From contig JABAQJ010000006.1 of assembly GCA_019186945.1 (NCBI GenBank), positions 310,001 to 374,000 on the forward strand: a stretch of 64,000 nt of DNA, given 5' to 3'. Within the stretch, counting starts at the first letter, position 1. Each line of letters opens with the position of its first letter. This stretch comes from Gemmatimonadaceae bacterium. Lineage in GTDB: Bacteria > Gemmatimonadota > Gemmatimonadetes > Gemmatimonadales > Gemmatimonadaceae. The notes under the pieces were generated by a model. The model searched no databases, was not told the origin of the DNA, and saw nothing but the letters and a program-made list of their open reading frames with translations. Of this stretch, positions 51,102 to 59,423 are shown piece after piece. Both the position numbers and the translations under genes were made by a program.

Positions 51102-53558
51102 GTGAGCCGATTCGCGAGGTTCCTGAAGGTTCGTGAACGGTCGATGGCCGAGCTCACCGAACGGGGGTCGCAGTGGCTCATCGCAATGGTCGAGCGCACT
51201 CGACTCGCCGATAGCCGCGAGCTTCATGCCGCATCGGTCGAGCGACGAATCGACCCCTCCGCTCTTGGGGGCAGGGCGTCGATGGATGCCTGGCTGGACC
51301 GACACCGAGCAGGAACGATATCGCCCTTCTTCGCGGGTCTGGAAAGTCGCGCTGCTACTGTTCAGGCATTGCGCGAGCTGGTTCCCGACGCCGAAGGAGA
51401 GCTGCTGGATCGCGCCACCCGGATGTTGCGCGGCGAGTTCGATCTCCTCGGACACGAGCGCCTGCGATATCCACTGCCGATCGACTGGCACCGCGATCCG
51501 GTGTCGGGGACACGAACGCCCTTGACGCACTGGAGCCAGATCGATTTTCTCGATCCCGCCATCGCGGGTGACCACAAGTTCGTGTGGGAGATCAACCGGC
51601 ATCACATCCTCGTCTCGCTGGGACAGGCGTACTGGTATACCGGTGACGAACGGTGGTCGGAGCGGCTTCTGTCCTGGCTCGACGAATGGATGGACGCCAA
51701 TCCGCCGAAGCTCGGGATCAACTGGGCGAGCAGCCTGGAGGTCGCGTTCCGATCCATTTCCTGGATCTGGGCATTGCAGCTGGTGCGCGGGTCGCCGCAC
51801 CTGACGACGGCGCGCTTCGCGCGGGCAGTCGGATTTCTCGCGTTGTTCGGTCGTCACATCGAGCGCTTTCTCTCCACGTACTTCAGCCCGAACACGCACC
51901 TGACCGGGGAGGCGCTGGGGCTCTACGTGCTGGGGACGCAACTGAGCCCGTTACGCGATGCACGACGCTGGCGCGATCGAGGCCTCCGCATTCTGCTGGA
52001 ACAGCTGCCGCGACATGTGCGTGCCGACGGCGTCTACTTCGAGCAGGCCACGTACTACCAGCGATACACGCTCGACTTCTATCTCCATCTGATGATTCTG
52101 GCGGAACGATGCGGCGACCGGCTCGACCACCGCGTTGCGCCGACTGTCGTCAGGCTGCTCGAGTGCTTGCGCACGATAGCGCGTCCCGATGGATCGATTC
52201 CCCTGATTGGCGACGACGATGGCGGTCGATTGCTGCCCCTGGACGGCCGGCGCGGCGAGCAACTGCATTCCGCGCTCGCCACGGGCGCCGTCCTTTTCGA
52301 CGATCCGTCGTTCGCGTATTGCGCGACCCGCCCGAACCCGGAACTCGTCTGGCTCTTCGGTCCCGATGGCGCCGATCGGTGGCGACGGCTCCGGCCCCTG
52401 GCGCCGCGCGAGGGATCCCGGGCATTTCTCGCTGGTGGCCTCCATGTCATGCGCGATGGGTGGTCGTCAACCGCCGGCGTCATGACGATCGACTGTGGGC
52501 CGCATGGGGTGTTCAACTGCGGCCACGCCCACGCCGACGCACTCGCATTCGATCTGACGGTCGACGGGATTCCCGTACTGATCGACCCGGGCACGTTTAC
52601 CTACACGACCAGCCGCGCGTGGCGCGATTACTTCCGATCCACGGCTGCACATAACACAGTCAGCCTTGGCGACGAATCCTCGTCCACGCCGGCCGGCCCG
52701 TTTTCATGGCGGTCGACCGCGACGTCGTCGCTGGAGCGCTGGCACGCATCCGATGTCGTCGATTACTTCGCCGGCACTCACGACGGGTACGAGCGCGCCG
52801 GCATCGACGCCGGAGTCTGTCGTCAGCTGCTATTCATCAAGTCGGGATACTGGATCGTGCGGGACACTGTTCGTTCCGAGCACGACGTCGGCGCCAGCGC
52901 CTCGTTCCAGGCCGCGGCCGGGTTGACGATACGTCAGGACGGGCTGCGCAGCTTGGCGGTCGCGTGCGGCCATGATGTGCTGCGCATCGATGTGCTGGAC
53001 GAAGGATCGGCGATATCGATCGAAAACGCATGGGTCTCGCACGCTTACGGCGCGAAGTCCGAGGCGCCACGTCTGTGCGTACGATTCGGTGCAGCCGCAG
53101 GTGGCGAGTTGCACACGGTGCTCTCAGCGGCCCGCCTGGCCGCCCGAGTTCGCCGAACGCGTACGATGGAGCGAGACATCATCGAGGTACTGCACGGGGA
53201 GGTGGTCGATCGCGTCGTGTTCGCCGAAAGTGAGGGGCGCGCCCCCATCGATGGAGTCGAGACGGATGCGGATATCGTGTTCCTGCGACGTACGAACGAG
53301 ACTGATGAACCTCGCGAGGTCTTCGTGTCGGGCGCGACCCGCCTGATCGTGGACGATGTGACGATCGCGACGTCGCCAGTGCCGTCGGCTTTCGCGGCAG
53401 CGTACGACCCGGACTCGGGGTCTTGGCGACGACGTGACGTTGGCGTGATCGCGTCAGTCGTCGAACACGGTGTCTCGTCAGGCAAGATCGAACGTGAGGC
53501 GCCGGCAAGCGATCGCGTTCCCACTCCGAGCGTCGAAGTCCCATACTATTCCGGCTGA
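51102..53558 (+). CDS. Heparinase II/III family protein (alginate lyase-like)
   Basis: An 818-residue PL-type polysaccharide lyase relative. The N-terminal part is an alpha/alpha toroid (D-W-H-R-D-P, W-E-I-N-R-H-H-I-L, N-W-A-S-S-L-E-V-A-F-R, S-P-N-T-H-L-T-G-E-A) and the C-terminal part a beta-sandwich (F-N-C-G-H-A-H-A-D-A-L-A-F, S-T-A-A-H-N-T-V). These are conserved in the heparinase II/III group found in capsule clusters. It would cleave uronic-acid-containing chains by beta-elimination. The cytosolic N-terminus has no signal peptide. In a biosynthesis locus it may trim, edit or recycle polymer, and sits 36 bases after the GT2 gene and 3 bases before asnB. GTG 51102 start. Confidence 0.9.
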   Translation: MSRFARFLKVRERSMAELTERGSQWLIAMVERTRLADSRELHAASVERRIDPSALGGRASMDAWLDRHRAGTISPFFAGLESRAATVQALRELVPDAEGELLDRATRMLRGEFDLLGHERLRYPLPIDWHRDPVSGTRTPLTHWSQIDFLDPAIAGDHKFVWEINRHHILVSLGQAYWYTGDERWSERLLSWLDEWMDANPPKLGINWASSLEVAFRSISWIWALQLVRGSPHLTTARFARAVGFLALFGRHIERFLSTYFSPNTHLTGEALGLYVLGTQLSPLRDARRWRDRGLRILLEQLPRHVRADGVYFEQATYYQRYTLDFYLHLMILAERCGDRLDHRVAPTVVRLLECLRTIARPDGSIPLIGDDDGGRLLPLDGRRGEQLHSALATGAVLFDDPSFAYCATRPNPELVWLFGPDGADRWRRLRPLAPREGSRAFLAGGLHVMRDGWSSTAGVMTIDCGPHGVFNCGHAHADALAFDLTVDGIPVLIDPGTFTYTTSRAWRDYFRSTAAHNTVSLGDESSSTPAGPFSWRSTATSSLERWHASDVVDYFAGTHDGYERAGIDAGVCRQLLFIKSGYWIVRDTVRSEHDVGASASFQAAAGLTIRQDGLRSLAVACGHDVLRIDVLDEGSAISIENAWVSHAYGAKSEAPRLCVRFGAAAGGELHTVLSAARLAARVRRTRTMERDIIEVLHGEVVDRVVFAESEGRAPIDGVETDADIVFLRRTNETDEPREVFVSGATRLIVDDVTIATSPVPSAFAAAYDPDSGSWRRRDVGVIASVVEHGVSSGKIEREAPASDRVPTPSVEVPYYSG

Positions 53559-53561
53559 ACC

Positions 53562-55490
53562 ATGTGCGGCATTTGCGGTATCGCGCTTTCCTCGCGTTCG
53601 TCCAGAACGCTCGACCGGGATCTCATCGTGCGGATGCGCGAGCCGATGGCCCATCGCGGCCCCGATGGGGTGGGCGCTTTCGTGTCCGATCGCGTCGCCC
53701 TTGGCCATGTGCGGCTCTCGATCGTCGACGTGGCGCACGGAGCGCAGCCGATGGCCAGCGACGATGGTGCGCTGCAGCTGATCTACAACGGCGAGGTCTA
53801 CAACCATCCCGCGCTGCATGAGGAACTCGTCCAGCAGGGTGTCCGCTACCATACTCGATGCGACACGGAAACCATCCTGCGATTGTACGAGCGCGAGGGT
53901 ACAAGTGCCCCCCGTCGTCTGCGCGGCATGTTCGCCTTCGCCATCTGGGACTCGCGCACGCGCGAGTTGTTCATCGCGCGCGATCGATTCGGCGTAAAGC
54001 CCGTCTACTACGCGCACACGGAGGACGGGTCGCTCTACTTTGCCTCTGAGATCAAGGCGATTCTTGCCGCGGGACATGTAGGCGCCGCACTCAACGACGC
54101 GGCGCTGCCGGACTATCTGGCGAATCACGCGCCTTCTGGCGAAGACACGCTGTTCGCCGGCATCAAGCGCCTCCCACCGGGACACACGATGGTGTGGAAG
54201 GACGGCGTCCTGCACATCGAGCAATACTGGGATTTGAGTTTCGCGCAACCGACGGAAACGCGTGACGACCAGGAGCTGATCGACGAGTACCGGGATCGGT
54301 TCGTCGATGCGGTGCGCATGCGCCTGATGTCAGACGTCCCGTTGGGGATGTTTCTATCGGGCGGCATCGATTCGGCATCGATCACCGCGGCGATGAGCCG
54401 CCTGGTCGACGAACCGATCAAGACGTTCTCCGTCGCGTTCGCCGAGCAGGAGGCAAACGAGCTGGCGTATGCTCGTCTGGTCGCCGAGCGTTATCGGACG
54501 GACCATCACGAGGTCGTGCTCTCCCCAGGGGAGTTCTGGGAGCGGGTGCCGCGGCTGGTCTGGCACGAGGACGAGCCGATGGCGCATCCGTCGAGCGTTG
54601 CGCTGAACGCCGTTTCGAGGCTGGCCGCGGAGTGTGTGAAAGTCGTGTTGACTGGCGAAGGCAGCGACGAGACGCTCGCCGGCTACAACCGGTACCGAGT
54701 CACCATCTACAACACGAGTATTGGGCGGCGGTACGAGCGGCTGGCTCCGGTTTTCGTGCGAGATGCCGTGCGCCACGGGGTGGATACGCTCCCGGCTGGA
54801 TCGCGCGTTCGTCAGCGCCTGTCGCGTACCTTCCTGATGCTGCCGAGCGACCTCCCCTCGCTCTACTTCGACAACTTCGCCGTCTTTTCCCGCACTCGTC
54901 AGGCCAGGTTGTTGGCGCCAGCGTTCGCCGCCAACCTGAAGGACTGCGATCCGTATTTCGCGGCGCGCGAAGCGTTGAGCCGCACGGATGCGCGGTCGCT
55001 CCTGGATCGCCTGCTTTACGCCGACACCAAGACGTACCTGCACGAACTGTTGATGAAGCAGGACCAGATGAGCATGGCTGCGTCGATCGAAAGCCGCGTT
55101 CCGTTCCTTGACCATCCACTTGTCGAATTCGCCGCGCGACTGCCGCAGCGGTTGAAGCTGCGTGGTGTCACCACCAAGTACGTGCTGCGCGCGGCCATGC
55201 GCGACTGGCTGCCTCGCGAGATCCTGTCACGGAAGAAGATGGGTTTCCCGGTTCCCGTCGGCGCCTGGTTGCGTGGACCGAACCGTGGCATCGTCGACGA
55301 GTTCGTGACGGGGCCGCGGCCGGCTGGCCGCCCGTATTTCGTAGCCGAGGAAGTCCGCCGTCTGGTCGCGAGTCACACCAGCGGAGAGCAGAATCACTCC
55401 GAACGTCTCTGGGCACTCGTCAATTTCGAGATCTGGCACCGCATCTTCCTCGACGGTGAGCCTCACGAGTTCGTGCGAATCCCTGCCTGA
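53562..55490 (+). CDS. asnB: Asparagine synthetase B-type glutamine amidotransferase
   Basis: A 642-residue class II amidotransferase. It begins M-C-G-I-C-G-I, so Cys2 is the glutaminase nucleophile after Met removal. The N-terminal domain has R-G-P-D-G, L-S-I-V-D and Y-N-G-E-V-Y-N. The synthetase domain has the ATP loop S-G-G-I-D-S-A-S. In polysaccharide clusters such enzymes often amidate sugar acids rather than make asparagine. Here it lies between a heparinase-like gene and a glycosyltransferase, near an AlgD homologue, so a uronamide product is plausible but unproven. Three-base gap to the upstream gene and six to the downstream. Confidence 0.9.
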   Translation: MCGICGIALSSRSSRTLDRDLIVRMREPMAHRGPDGVGAFVSDRVALGHVRLSIVDVAHGAQPMASDDGALQLIYNGEVYNHPALHEELVQQGVRYHTRCDTETILRLYEREGTSAPRRLRGMFAFAIWDSRTRELFIARDRFGVKPVYYAHTEDGSLYFASEIKAILAAGHVGAALNDAALPDYLANHAPSGEDTLFAGIKRLPPGHTMVWKDGVLHIEQYWDLSFAQPTETRDDQELIDEYRDRFVDAVRMRLMSDVPLGMFLSGGIDSASITAAMSRLVDEPIKTFSVAFAEQEANELAYARLVAERYRTDHHEVVLSPGEFWERVPRLVWHEDEPMAHPSSVALNAVSRLAAECVKVVLTGEGSDETLAGYNRYRVTIYNTSIGRRYERLAPVFVRDAVRHGVDTLPAGSRVRQRLSRTFLMLPSDLPSLYFDNFAVFSRTRQARLLAPAFAANLKDCDPYFAAREALSRTDARSLLDRLLYADTKTYLHELLMKQDQMSMAASIESRVPFLDHPLVEFAARLPQRLKLRGVTTKYVLRAAMRDWLPREILSRKKMGFPVPVGAWLRGPNRGIVDEFVTGPRPAGRPYFVAEEVRRLVASHTSGEQNHSERLWALVNFEIWHRIFLDGEPHEFVRIPA

Positions 55491-55496
55491 CGAGTC

Positions 55497-56717
55497 ATGC
55501 GTATCCTGTGGCTCAAGACGGAATTGCTGCACCCGGTGGACAAGGGAGGTCGCATCCGCACGTACCAGACGCTTCGCGCGCTCAAGGAACGACATCACGT
55601 CACTTACCTGGCACTGGATGACGGGACGGCCGCCGCCGATGCACGCGAGCTCGCCACCGAGTATTGCCACGAACTCGTCACGGTCCCGTTTTCGCAACCC
55701 GCAAAGCGCAGCGTTGCCTTCTATGTCGACCTCGCGATCGGTCTGTTCTCGCCGCTTCCCTATGCGATCGCGAAGTACCGGTCGTCGGCGATGCGGCAGG
55801 CAATCGCCGATGCGGTGCGCACGCGGAACATCGAACTGGTCATCTGCGATTTCCTCAGCCCAAGCGCGAACGTTCCCGAAGGACTGGGCGTTCCGCTGGT
55901 GTTGTTCCAGCATAACGTGGAGGCGGCAATCTGGGAGCGCCACACGAAGGTTGCGGGAAATCCCGTCCTCAGGGCATACATGGCACTGCAGTGGCGCCGC
56001 ATGCGTCGCTTCGAACGCCGCGAGTGTCATCGTTACGATCATGTGATTGCCGTTTCCGACGCGGACGCGGAAACCATGCGGGCGCGGTACGGCGCGCCCC
56101 GTGTCAGCGCCGTACCCACCGGTGTCGATGTGGACTTCTTCCGCCCAACCGGCGACGCGCGGCGCCAGGACGCCAACTCCATCGTCTTCACGGGCTCGAT
56201 GGACTGGATGCCTAACGAAGACGGCGTCGAATGGTTCGCGGACGAGATCTTCCCGCTGATCCGTTCCCGGCATCCTGCGGCGACTTTCGCGATCGTGGGG
56301 CGACATCCTACGCCGCGCGTGAAGGCGCTGGAACGGCACGCCGGCATCACGGTCACCGGTTCCGTTCCTGACGTGCGGCCCTACCTCGAACGAGCGGCGG
56401 CGGTCGTCGTCCCGCTGCGCATCGGAGGCGGCACGCGTCTCAAGATCTACGAGGCGATGGCGATGGAGCGCGCCGTCGTCTCCACGACCATTGGTGCCGA
56501 GGGGCTCCCGCTGGACGATGGCATCGACCTGGTTCGCGCGGATGACGCTGCCGATTTTGCCGCCGCGGTCGCCAACCTGCTCGAAGACCGGGAGGCGGCC
56601 GCCCGGATCGGTGCCGCCGCCGCCCGACGCGTCCGGAAGGATTTCAGCTGGGCGCGTGCCGGCGAAGCGTTTTCGGAGACGTGCGAAGCTGTCGCACATC
56701 GCCGATACTTACCGTGA
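55497..56717 (+). CDS. Glycosyltransferase family 4, exopolysaccharide-type
   Basis: A 406-residue GT-B enzyme. Its N-terminus I-L-W-L-K-T-E-L-L-H-P-V-D-K-G-G-R-I-R is the pattern of glycosyltransferases found beside exopolysaccharide or exosortase-linked loci. The C-terminal domain has F-T-G-S-M-D-W-M-P-N-E-D-G, the donor-binding E-x7-E-like region G-G-T-R-L-K-I-Y-E-A-M-A and V-V-S-T-T-I-G-A-E-G-L. ATG 55497 lies six bases after the asnB stop. It transfers a sugar to the lipid-linked intermediate. Confidence 0.87.
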   Translation: MRILWLKTELLHPVDKGGRIRTYQTLRALKERHHVTYLALDDGTAAADARELATEYCHELVTVPFSQPAKRSVAFYVDLAIGLFSPLPYAIAKYRSSAMRQAIADAVRTRNIELVICDFLSPSANVPEGLGVPLVLFQHNVEAAIWERHTKVAGNPVLRAYMALQWRRMRRFERRECHRYDHVIAVSDADAETMRARYGAPRVSAVPTGVDVDFFRPTGDARRQDANSIVFTGSMDWMPNEDGVEWFADEIFPLIRSRHPAATFAIVGRHPTPRVKALERHAGITVTGSVPDVRPYLERAAAVVVPLRIGGGTRLKIYEAMAMERAVVSTTIGAEGLPLDDGIDLVRADDAADFAAAVANLLEDREAAARIGAAAARRVRKDFSWARAGEAFSETCEAVAHRRYLP

Positions 56718-56799
56718 CGCTCGGGCCCAGTGGCCGACGCTGCGCCGGCCAGACGCACTCGCCAATCACTGACCGTTATTCCCCATCTTCCCGCACGAA

Positions 56800-58122
56800 A
56801 TGAAGCAATCCATCTCCGTTTTCGGCCTCGGGTACGTCGGATGCGTCTCGGCCGCCTGCTTCGCCAGCGAAGGGCACACCGTCGTCGGTGTGGACGTCAG
56901 CCAGTCCAAGGTTGACATGATCAACGCCGGGACCGCCACGATAGTCGAGCAGGGTATCGCCGAACTAGTCGGAACGGTACACGCCTCTGGCAGGCTCTCC
57001 GCCACAACGAGCGTGGCCGATGCCGTGCGCGATACATCGATCTCTCTCATCTGCGTGGGCACGCCGAGTCGAGCGAACGGTGGACTCGACCTGAGCTTTG
57101 TCGACCGCGTGTGCGCTCAGATCGGCGAGGCGCTGCGACAGAAGCGCGAACGCCACACCATCGTCATTCGCAGCACCGTGCTCCCGGGTTCGACGGAGGA
57201 CGTCGCCGGTGCGGCGGTCACACGGGCATCGGGCCTCCAGCCGCAAGCCGACTTCGGACTGGCCATGAACCCCGAGTTCCTCCGTGAGGGAACATCGATC
57301 AAGGACTTTTACGATCCTCCATTCACCGTCATCGGCACCGAGGATGCGCGAACCGCGGACGAGGTGGCCGCTCTGTACGCCAACATCGGGGCGCCGGTGC
57401 ACAAGGTATCGACGCGCGTGGCGGAGATGCTCAAGTACGCGTGCAACTGTTACCACGGCTTGAAGGTCGGCTTCGCCAACGAAATCGGCGTGGTCTGCAA
57501 GGCGCTCGACGTGGACAGTCACGAGGTGATGCGGCTGTTCTGCGAGGACACCAAACTGAACATCTCGCCAGCCTACCTCCGACCCGGCTTTGCGTTCGGC
57601 GGATCCTGTCTGCCCAAGGACTTGCGCGCCGTTACATATCGCGCCCGGCAGCTCGACATAGACACGCCCGTCCTGAACGCCACGCTGGAAGGAAACGCTC
57701 TCCAGATAGGCCGGGCCTACGACATGGTGATGGCCGCGGGAAATCGACGTGTTGGTGTCCTCGGCCTTGCGTTCAAGGAGGGAACCGACGACCTGCGCGA
57801 ATCGCCGATGGTCGCGTTGATCGAACGACTCATCGGGAAAGGCATACAGGTCACGATCTACGACCGGGAAGTCTCCAGTGCGCGATTGATTGGTGCAAAC
57901 AAGGAGTATATCGAGCGCGAGATACCGCACATCTGGACGCTGATGCGAGACAGTGTGGCCGTCGTCCTCGATTCGAGCGAAACGGTGGTCATCGGCAATG
58001 CATCGAACGAGTTCAGGAGCGTCGAATCGCAATTGCGCGACGGACAGATCGTGATCGATCTGGTGCGCGCGTTCGGTGCGCGCCGCAGCAACGGCACGAC
58101 CTACGAGGGAATCTGCTGGTAG
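56800..58122 (+). CDS. algD: GDP-mannose 6-dehydrogenase (AlgD type)
   Basis: A 440-residue nucleotide-sugar dehydrogenase that oxidises GDP-mannose twice to GDP-mannuronate. It aligns along its length with Pseudomonas AlgD by memory: F-G-L-G-Y-V-G at the NAD site, S-L-I-C-V-G-T-P-S, I-R-S-T-V-L-P-G, A-M-N-P-E-F-L-R-E-G-T, A-E-M-L-K-Y-A-C-N, catalytic Cys270 in F-A-F-G-G-S-C-L-P-K-D, G-T-D-D-L-R-E-S-P, A-N-K-E-Y-I-E, and the same E-G-I-C-W end. AlgD has its catalytic Cys at 268, so the offset is two. No phosphomannomutase or alginate-specific genes are visible. Mannuronate-type residues in the polymer are the inference. Its stop shares one base with the next start (TAGTG). Confidence 0.92.
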   Translation: MKQSISVFGLGYVGCVSAACFASEGHTVVGVDVSQSKVDMINAGTATIVEQGIAELVGTVHASGRLSATTSVADAVRDTSISLICVGTPSRANGGLDLSFVDRVCAQIGEALRQKRERHTIVIRSTVLPGSTEDVAGAAVTRASGLQPQADFGLAMNPEFLREGTSIKDFYDPPFTVIGTEDARTADEVAALYANIGAPVHKVSTRVAEMLKYACNCYHGLKVGFANEIGVVCKALDVDSHEVMRLFCEDTKLNISPAYLRPGFAFGGSCLPKDLRAVTYRARQLDIDTPVLNATLEGNALQIGRAYDMVMAAGNRRVGVLGLAFKEGTDDLRESPMVALIERLIGKGIQVTIYDREVSSARLIGANKEYIEREIPHIWTLMRDSVAVVLDSSETVVIGNASNEFRSVESQLRDGQIVIDLVRAFGARRSNGTTYEGICW

Positions 58123-59324
58123 TGCCGCAAGCCCCGCCCGAACGTCCCCTTCGCGTGTTGATTCTGGCGGATCACATCGGTGGGGGCACTGGACAGCATA
58201 TCCTCTCGCTCGCCAGCGCCTTCGATCCGGGGCGGGCGTCCGTGCAGGTGATGAGCGAAGGGCGGGTGCACGGCGTTACGCCGGCCGCACAGCGCGTCCG
58301 GCAGATCCCGCGCCTGTCGCGACTCCATCGTTTCCCGTTTGCGCAAGTGCACACCGTGCTCACGCTGGTACGGACGTTGCGCCGGGAGCCCGTTGACGTA
58401 CTACATACCTATGGATTGTGGCCGGTTCTCTACGGTCGATTGCTGAAGCGACTCGGCATCGTTGACGCTCTCGTCGAGAATCGCGAGGACGACGGGCATA
58501 TCTGGGGACCGCGGCCGTATCCTCTGCTTCGTGCCACCCGAGGAATCCCCGATCGCGTCATTGCCGTGTCGCACGCGGTTGCCGAACATGTCGCCACCAA
58601 CGAGGGCCTCGACGACCGGGTGCTGGTCGCGATACTCAACGGGGCAACGCGAACGGAGTCGCGTTACTCCCGGGAGTCGGCGCGCGATCTCCTGGGAATA
58701 CCGCATGACGCGTTCGTCGTTGCTGCTGTCGCCTCGAACGTCGATCGCCCCGTCAAGGGCGTGCGATACCTCGTGGCGGCGTTCTCCTCCGTTGCAGCGG
58801 CGCTGCCTCACGCGAGGTTGCTCCTCCTGGGCGATCGCCTGCCCGATAGCGCAGTCGCCAGGGACGTGGCGGATCGCGGAATGACCGATCGTGTGATTTT
58901 CGCCGGCTATCGTGACGACGTTTCCGACCTTTATCCCGCCATGGATCTGCTGGTCATGCCGTCGCTATCGGAAGGTCTGCCGATCGCGCTGCTCGAGGCC
59001 ATGCGCCACGGCGTACCGGCCGTGGCCACGCGAGTCGGCGGCACACCAGAAGTGCTTCTCGACGGCGTCACCGGTTCGCTGGTGGCGCCCATGGACGAAA
59101 CGGCGCTGGCAGACTCCATCGTGCTGCTCGCACGAGATGACGAGCGCCGAGGAGCCTTCGGACGAGCTGCGAGCGCACGGTACGAGGCCGTCTTCAACAT
59201 CGAACATGTCGCACGTGCCTACGAGCGGGTATATGCGGAAGTGGCGGGCGGTGCGCGCGATGTATCGTTCCCCGATGCGGAGTCGTCATTCCGAGACCCT
59301 GCTGCGTCGGCGGACCGTCAATAG
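58122..59324 (+). CDS. Glycosyltransferase family 4
   Basis: A 400-residue GT-B enzyme starting at GTG 58122, whose first base is the last base of the algD stop; the frame upstream lies inside algD and is a shadow. V-L-I-L-A-D-H-I-G-G-G-T-G-Q-H marks the N-terminal acceptor loop. The C-terminal half has V-A-S-N-V-D-R-P-V-K-G-V-R-Y-L, D-L-L-V-M-P-S-L-S-E-G-L-P-I-A-L-L-E-A-M and V-G-G-T-P-E-V, the GT4 donor-site signature. Part of the polysaccharide operon. Confidence 0.88.
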   Translation: MPQAPPERPLRVLILADHIGGGTGQHILSLASAFDPGRASVQVMSEGRVHGVTPAAQRVRQIPRLSRLHRFPFAQVHTVLTLVRTLRREPVDVLHTYGLWPVLYGRLLKRLGIVDALVENREDDGHIWGPRPYPLLRATRGIPDRVIAVSHAVAEHVATNEGLDDRVLVAILNGATRTESRYSRESARDLLGIPHDAFVVAAVASNVDRPVKGVRYLVAAFSSVAAALPHARLLLLGDRLPDSAVARDVADRGMTDRVIFAGYRDDVSDLYPAMDLLVMPSLSEGLPIALLEAMRHGVPAVATRVGGTPEVLLDGVTGSLVAPMDETALADSIVLLARDDERRGAFGRAASARYEAVFNIEHVARAYERVYAEVAGGARDVSFPDAESSFRDPAASADRQ

Positions 59325-59423
59325 TTAGACTTGCACCGCGCCTCGGTTGCGCGTTCGACCCGCAGAATCGCGCCGGCGCCGACGGCGCACGTCAGGCGCA
59401 AGTTCACCAACCCACATGACGGA

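Noticed and set aside
43156-56717. Exosortase (XrtA/PEP-CTERM) locus
   Set aside because: VanZ, AsnB, a deacetylase and a GT4 of the associated type are present, but no exosortase or PEP-CTERM protein was found.
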